Assembly (NCBI GenBank): GCA_963698885.1
Contig: CAVOSJ010000003.1
Location: forward strand, 62,001-126,000
Source of the DNA: JBARKJ01 sp963698885
GTDB taxonomy: Bacteria > Nitrospirota > JACRHJ01
DNA: 64,000 bases
Direction: 5' to 3'
Under the pieces are notes generated by a model that was not told where the DNA came from, made no database searches, and saw nothing but the letters and a program-made list of their open reading frames with translations. The stretch's first letter is position 1. Each line of letters opens with the position of its first letter. Below, one piece after another: positions 62,825 to 64,000 of this stretch. The position numbers and the translations under genes were made by a program.

Positions 62825-63517
62825 TCAATTTACAACTATCAATGTTTTGCCCTGCTGAATGATCCTGCCTGAATCCCTCAAGTTTTTCATGGCTCGGGTG
62901 ATGCTGACCCTATGGGCACCCACGAGAAAGCTGAGTTCTTCGTGGGTTAGAGGAAAAGGGATAGACGTTTCCTTCAGGCTTTTTACCCCGTGTTCGCCGG
63001 CTACGGCGGTAAGCACTCGGTAGAGGCGCTCCTCTATGGTAGAGGTGGTCGCCGTTTCGGCTCGACTCGTCAGCCACTCTATGCGCTTGGACAGGTTCTT
63101 AATCACCTGAAGCCCAATGTTTGGGTAGCCGAGAACCAGCTTCTCAAAACCTTGGCGCGTGAAGCCGCAGGTGAGGGAGTCTTCAAGGCAGGTGGCGGTA
63201 AGGGGATAATCGAACTCCCCGTTCAGAACCTGCTCGCCAAGAAAATCGCCTGCCTTGCGGATGTCCAGAGTAAGCTCGCTGCCTTCCTCGTTGAGCTTGC
63301 TTAGCTTCACCCGCCCAGCCTTGATCAGGAACATCTCAATCCCGGGTGCCCCCTGCATGAAGATGGTCTGGCCCCTATTAAATTGCCTTCCCCGGGCAGC
63401 CGCAACAAGGGCATCCAGTTCAGGAGGCTGCAGGTGCTCAAACATCCATAGATGGCCGATACAGGTGGCCGCAAGCGGCATTCCTTTTCCAGCCAGATTA
63501 TTGCAAATACATTCCAT
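62825..63517 (-). CDS. FNR/Crp-family regulator with N-terminal cysteines
   Basis: 230 residues. N-terminal C3, C5 and C19 plus C110 and C117 in the barrel (ATCLEDSLTCGFT) recall the [4Fe-4S] ligand pattern of FNR, though spacing is not identical. The barrel has GQTIFMQGAPGIEMFLIKAG; the helix-turn-helix is FPLTHEELSFLVGAHRVSITR (RxxxxR core). Probably redox or gas sensing; which ligand is unknown. Upstream of the split-barrel gene on the same strand, so it may regulate it. Confidence 0.85.
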   Translation of the reverse strand: MECICNNLAGKGMPLAATCIGHLWMFEHLQPPELDALVAAARGRQFNRGQTIFMQGAPGIEMFLIKAGRVKLSKLNEEGSELTLDIRKAGDFLGEQVLNGEFDYPLTATCLEDSLTCGFTRQGFEKLVLGYPNIGLQVIKNLSKRIEWLTSRAETATTSTIEERLYRVLTAVAGEHGVKSLKETSIPFPLTHEELSFLVGAHRVSITRAMKNLRDSGRIIQQGKTLIVVN

Positions 63518-63559
63518 GCGAGGGCTTTGCCTCCTTTGGTCATAGAATAAAGCAGGATG

Positions 63560-64000
63560 TTACTTTTTTATCGATTCTTTCAGTTTTTTGACCGTCGGGA
63601 ACTGGTCCGCGTGAGTGTGGGGGAGGAAAAGCGACGACACGTACTCGTCCATGAACGCCCTGGAGACTGAGAGTTCAAGATACGTCATCTTTCTGGCTAT
63701 ATCTTCCACGTCCTTTCGGAGCGTCTTCGACAGAAGCGCCATGTACGCACCCATTATGGACGTATTGCCCAGGAATTCGAACCTGCTTATGGGCATGTCC
63801 GGCAAAAGCCCGATAGTTATGGCGCGCTCGACATCCAGGTAGTTCCCGAACCCTCCGGCGATATACACCTTTTCCACGTCCGCGAAGGTATAACCGACTT
63901 CTTTTAGCAGGGTGGAGAACCCGGCGTAGATTGCTCCCTTGGTCCGGACGATATTGTCTATGTCCGGCTCGGTGAGCGAGATGTCCTTGCCGGAGCCGAA
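63560..64000 (-). CDS. ASKHA/DUF4445 reductive-activator protein, C-terminal part
   Basis: Continues past the window's right edge; only the last 146 residues are here. Seen: FGSGKDISLTEPDIDNIVRT, GAIYAGFSTLLKEVGYTF, KVYIAGGFGNYLDVERAITI GLLPDMP, LGNTSIMGAYMALLSK. This pattern is that of the ATPase domain that reactivates corrinoid proteins (RamA/AcsV type, DUF4445), normally preceded by a 2Fe-2S ferredoxin domain. It suggests a corrinoid methyl transfer or Wood-Ljungdahl system nearby. Confidence 0.85.
   Translation of the reverse strand, partial: FGSGKDISLTEPDIDNIVRTKGAIYAGFSTLLKEVGYTFADVEKVYIAGGFGNYLDVERAITIGLLPDMPISRFEFLGNTSIMGAYMALLSKTLRKDVEDIARKMTYLELSVSRAFMDEYVSSLFLPHTHADQFPTVKKLKESIKK

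Overview
The window comes from an anaerobic or facultative, Gram-negative-type bacterium. It has a Rieske/cytochrome b complex with a cytochrome c tail fused to cytochrome b, a membrane fumarate reductase/succinate dehydrogenase, a probable Re-citrate synthase, sucCD, sulfur-transfer proteins (DsrE, TusA, an SQR-like flavoprotein), a 2-hydroxyacyl-CoA-dehydratase-like pair, and an ASKHA reductive activator of the Wood-Ljungdahl type cut by the window end. This mix is most reminiscent of Nitrospirota (Thermodesulfovibrionia-like) or a deltaproteobacterial (Desulfobacterota-like) genome; that placement is an inference. There is no rRNA, CRISPR array or intact mobile element. One tRNA (initiator Met) is present.

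Layout. 1-3.1 kb: arsR divergent from a small redox/sulfur operon (DUF134-NifX fusion, DsrE, OsmC, Tat-exported C_GCAxxG_C_C protein). 3.2-5.0 kb: an orphan 58-codon ORF closed by a strong terminator, then an alginate-export-type porin. 5.2-23.4 kb: an exopolysaccharide operon with priming sugar transferase, a WbpB/D/E-like nucleotide-sugar module, two FemAB-like proteins, SDR, two deacetylases, five glycosyltransferases, polymerase/ligase, flippase and a secreted beta-helix protein. 23.5-26.6 kb: a structured leader RNA, a Crp-type regulator, and the TusA/SQR-like/DUF1641 operon carrying Crp-type sites. 26.7-33.2 kb: TetR-controlled RND efflux operon. 33.2-38.9 kb: small proteins (including a 36-residue Cys-rich one), two sensor kinases and a hypothetical gene. 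38.9-52.0 kb (minus strand): glucan phosphorylase, tRNA-fMet, and a respiratory/TCA block (cyt b, Rieske, ferredoxin, sucD, sucC, frdB, frdA, an AT-rich orphan, frdC, Re-citrate-synthase-like enzyme, ndk). 52.1-58.8 kb: B12-binding radical SAM protein, dehydratase/activator pair, alr, an AT-rich membrane gene, radA, a small exported protein. 58.8-64 kb: MarR-controlled EmrAB efflux, an FMN split-barrel protein, an FNR-like regulator, and the 3' part of an ASKHA activator.

About 29 single-base frameshifts interrupt otherwise full-length genes, including housekeeping ones (radA, alr, sucD, frdA). The reconstructed lengths match the families, so most are probably sequencing or assembly indels rather than decay. 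I annotate the reconstructed spans and say where the frame changes.

The strongest signals beyond ordinary genes are: near-perfect TGTGA-N6-TCACA sites at the TusA/SQR operon, next to a Crp homologue that keeps the matching recognition residues; matched TetR palindromes; the unidentified leader RNA at 23.5 kb; the Cys-rich mini-protein at 33.6 kb; an XRE-PAS-histidine kinase fusion; the Re-citrate-synthase-like enzyme with a C-terminal sensor domain; and two AT-rich orphan genes embedded with overlapping ends in GC-rich operons.
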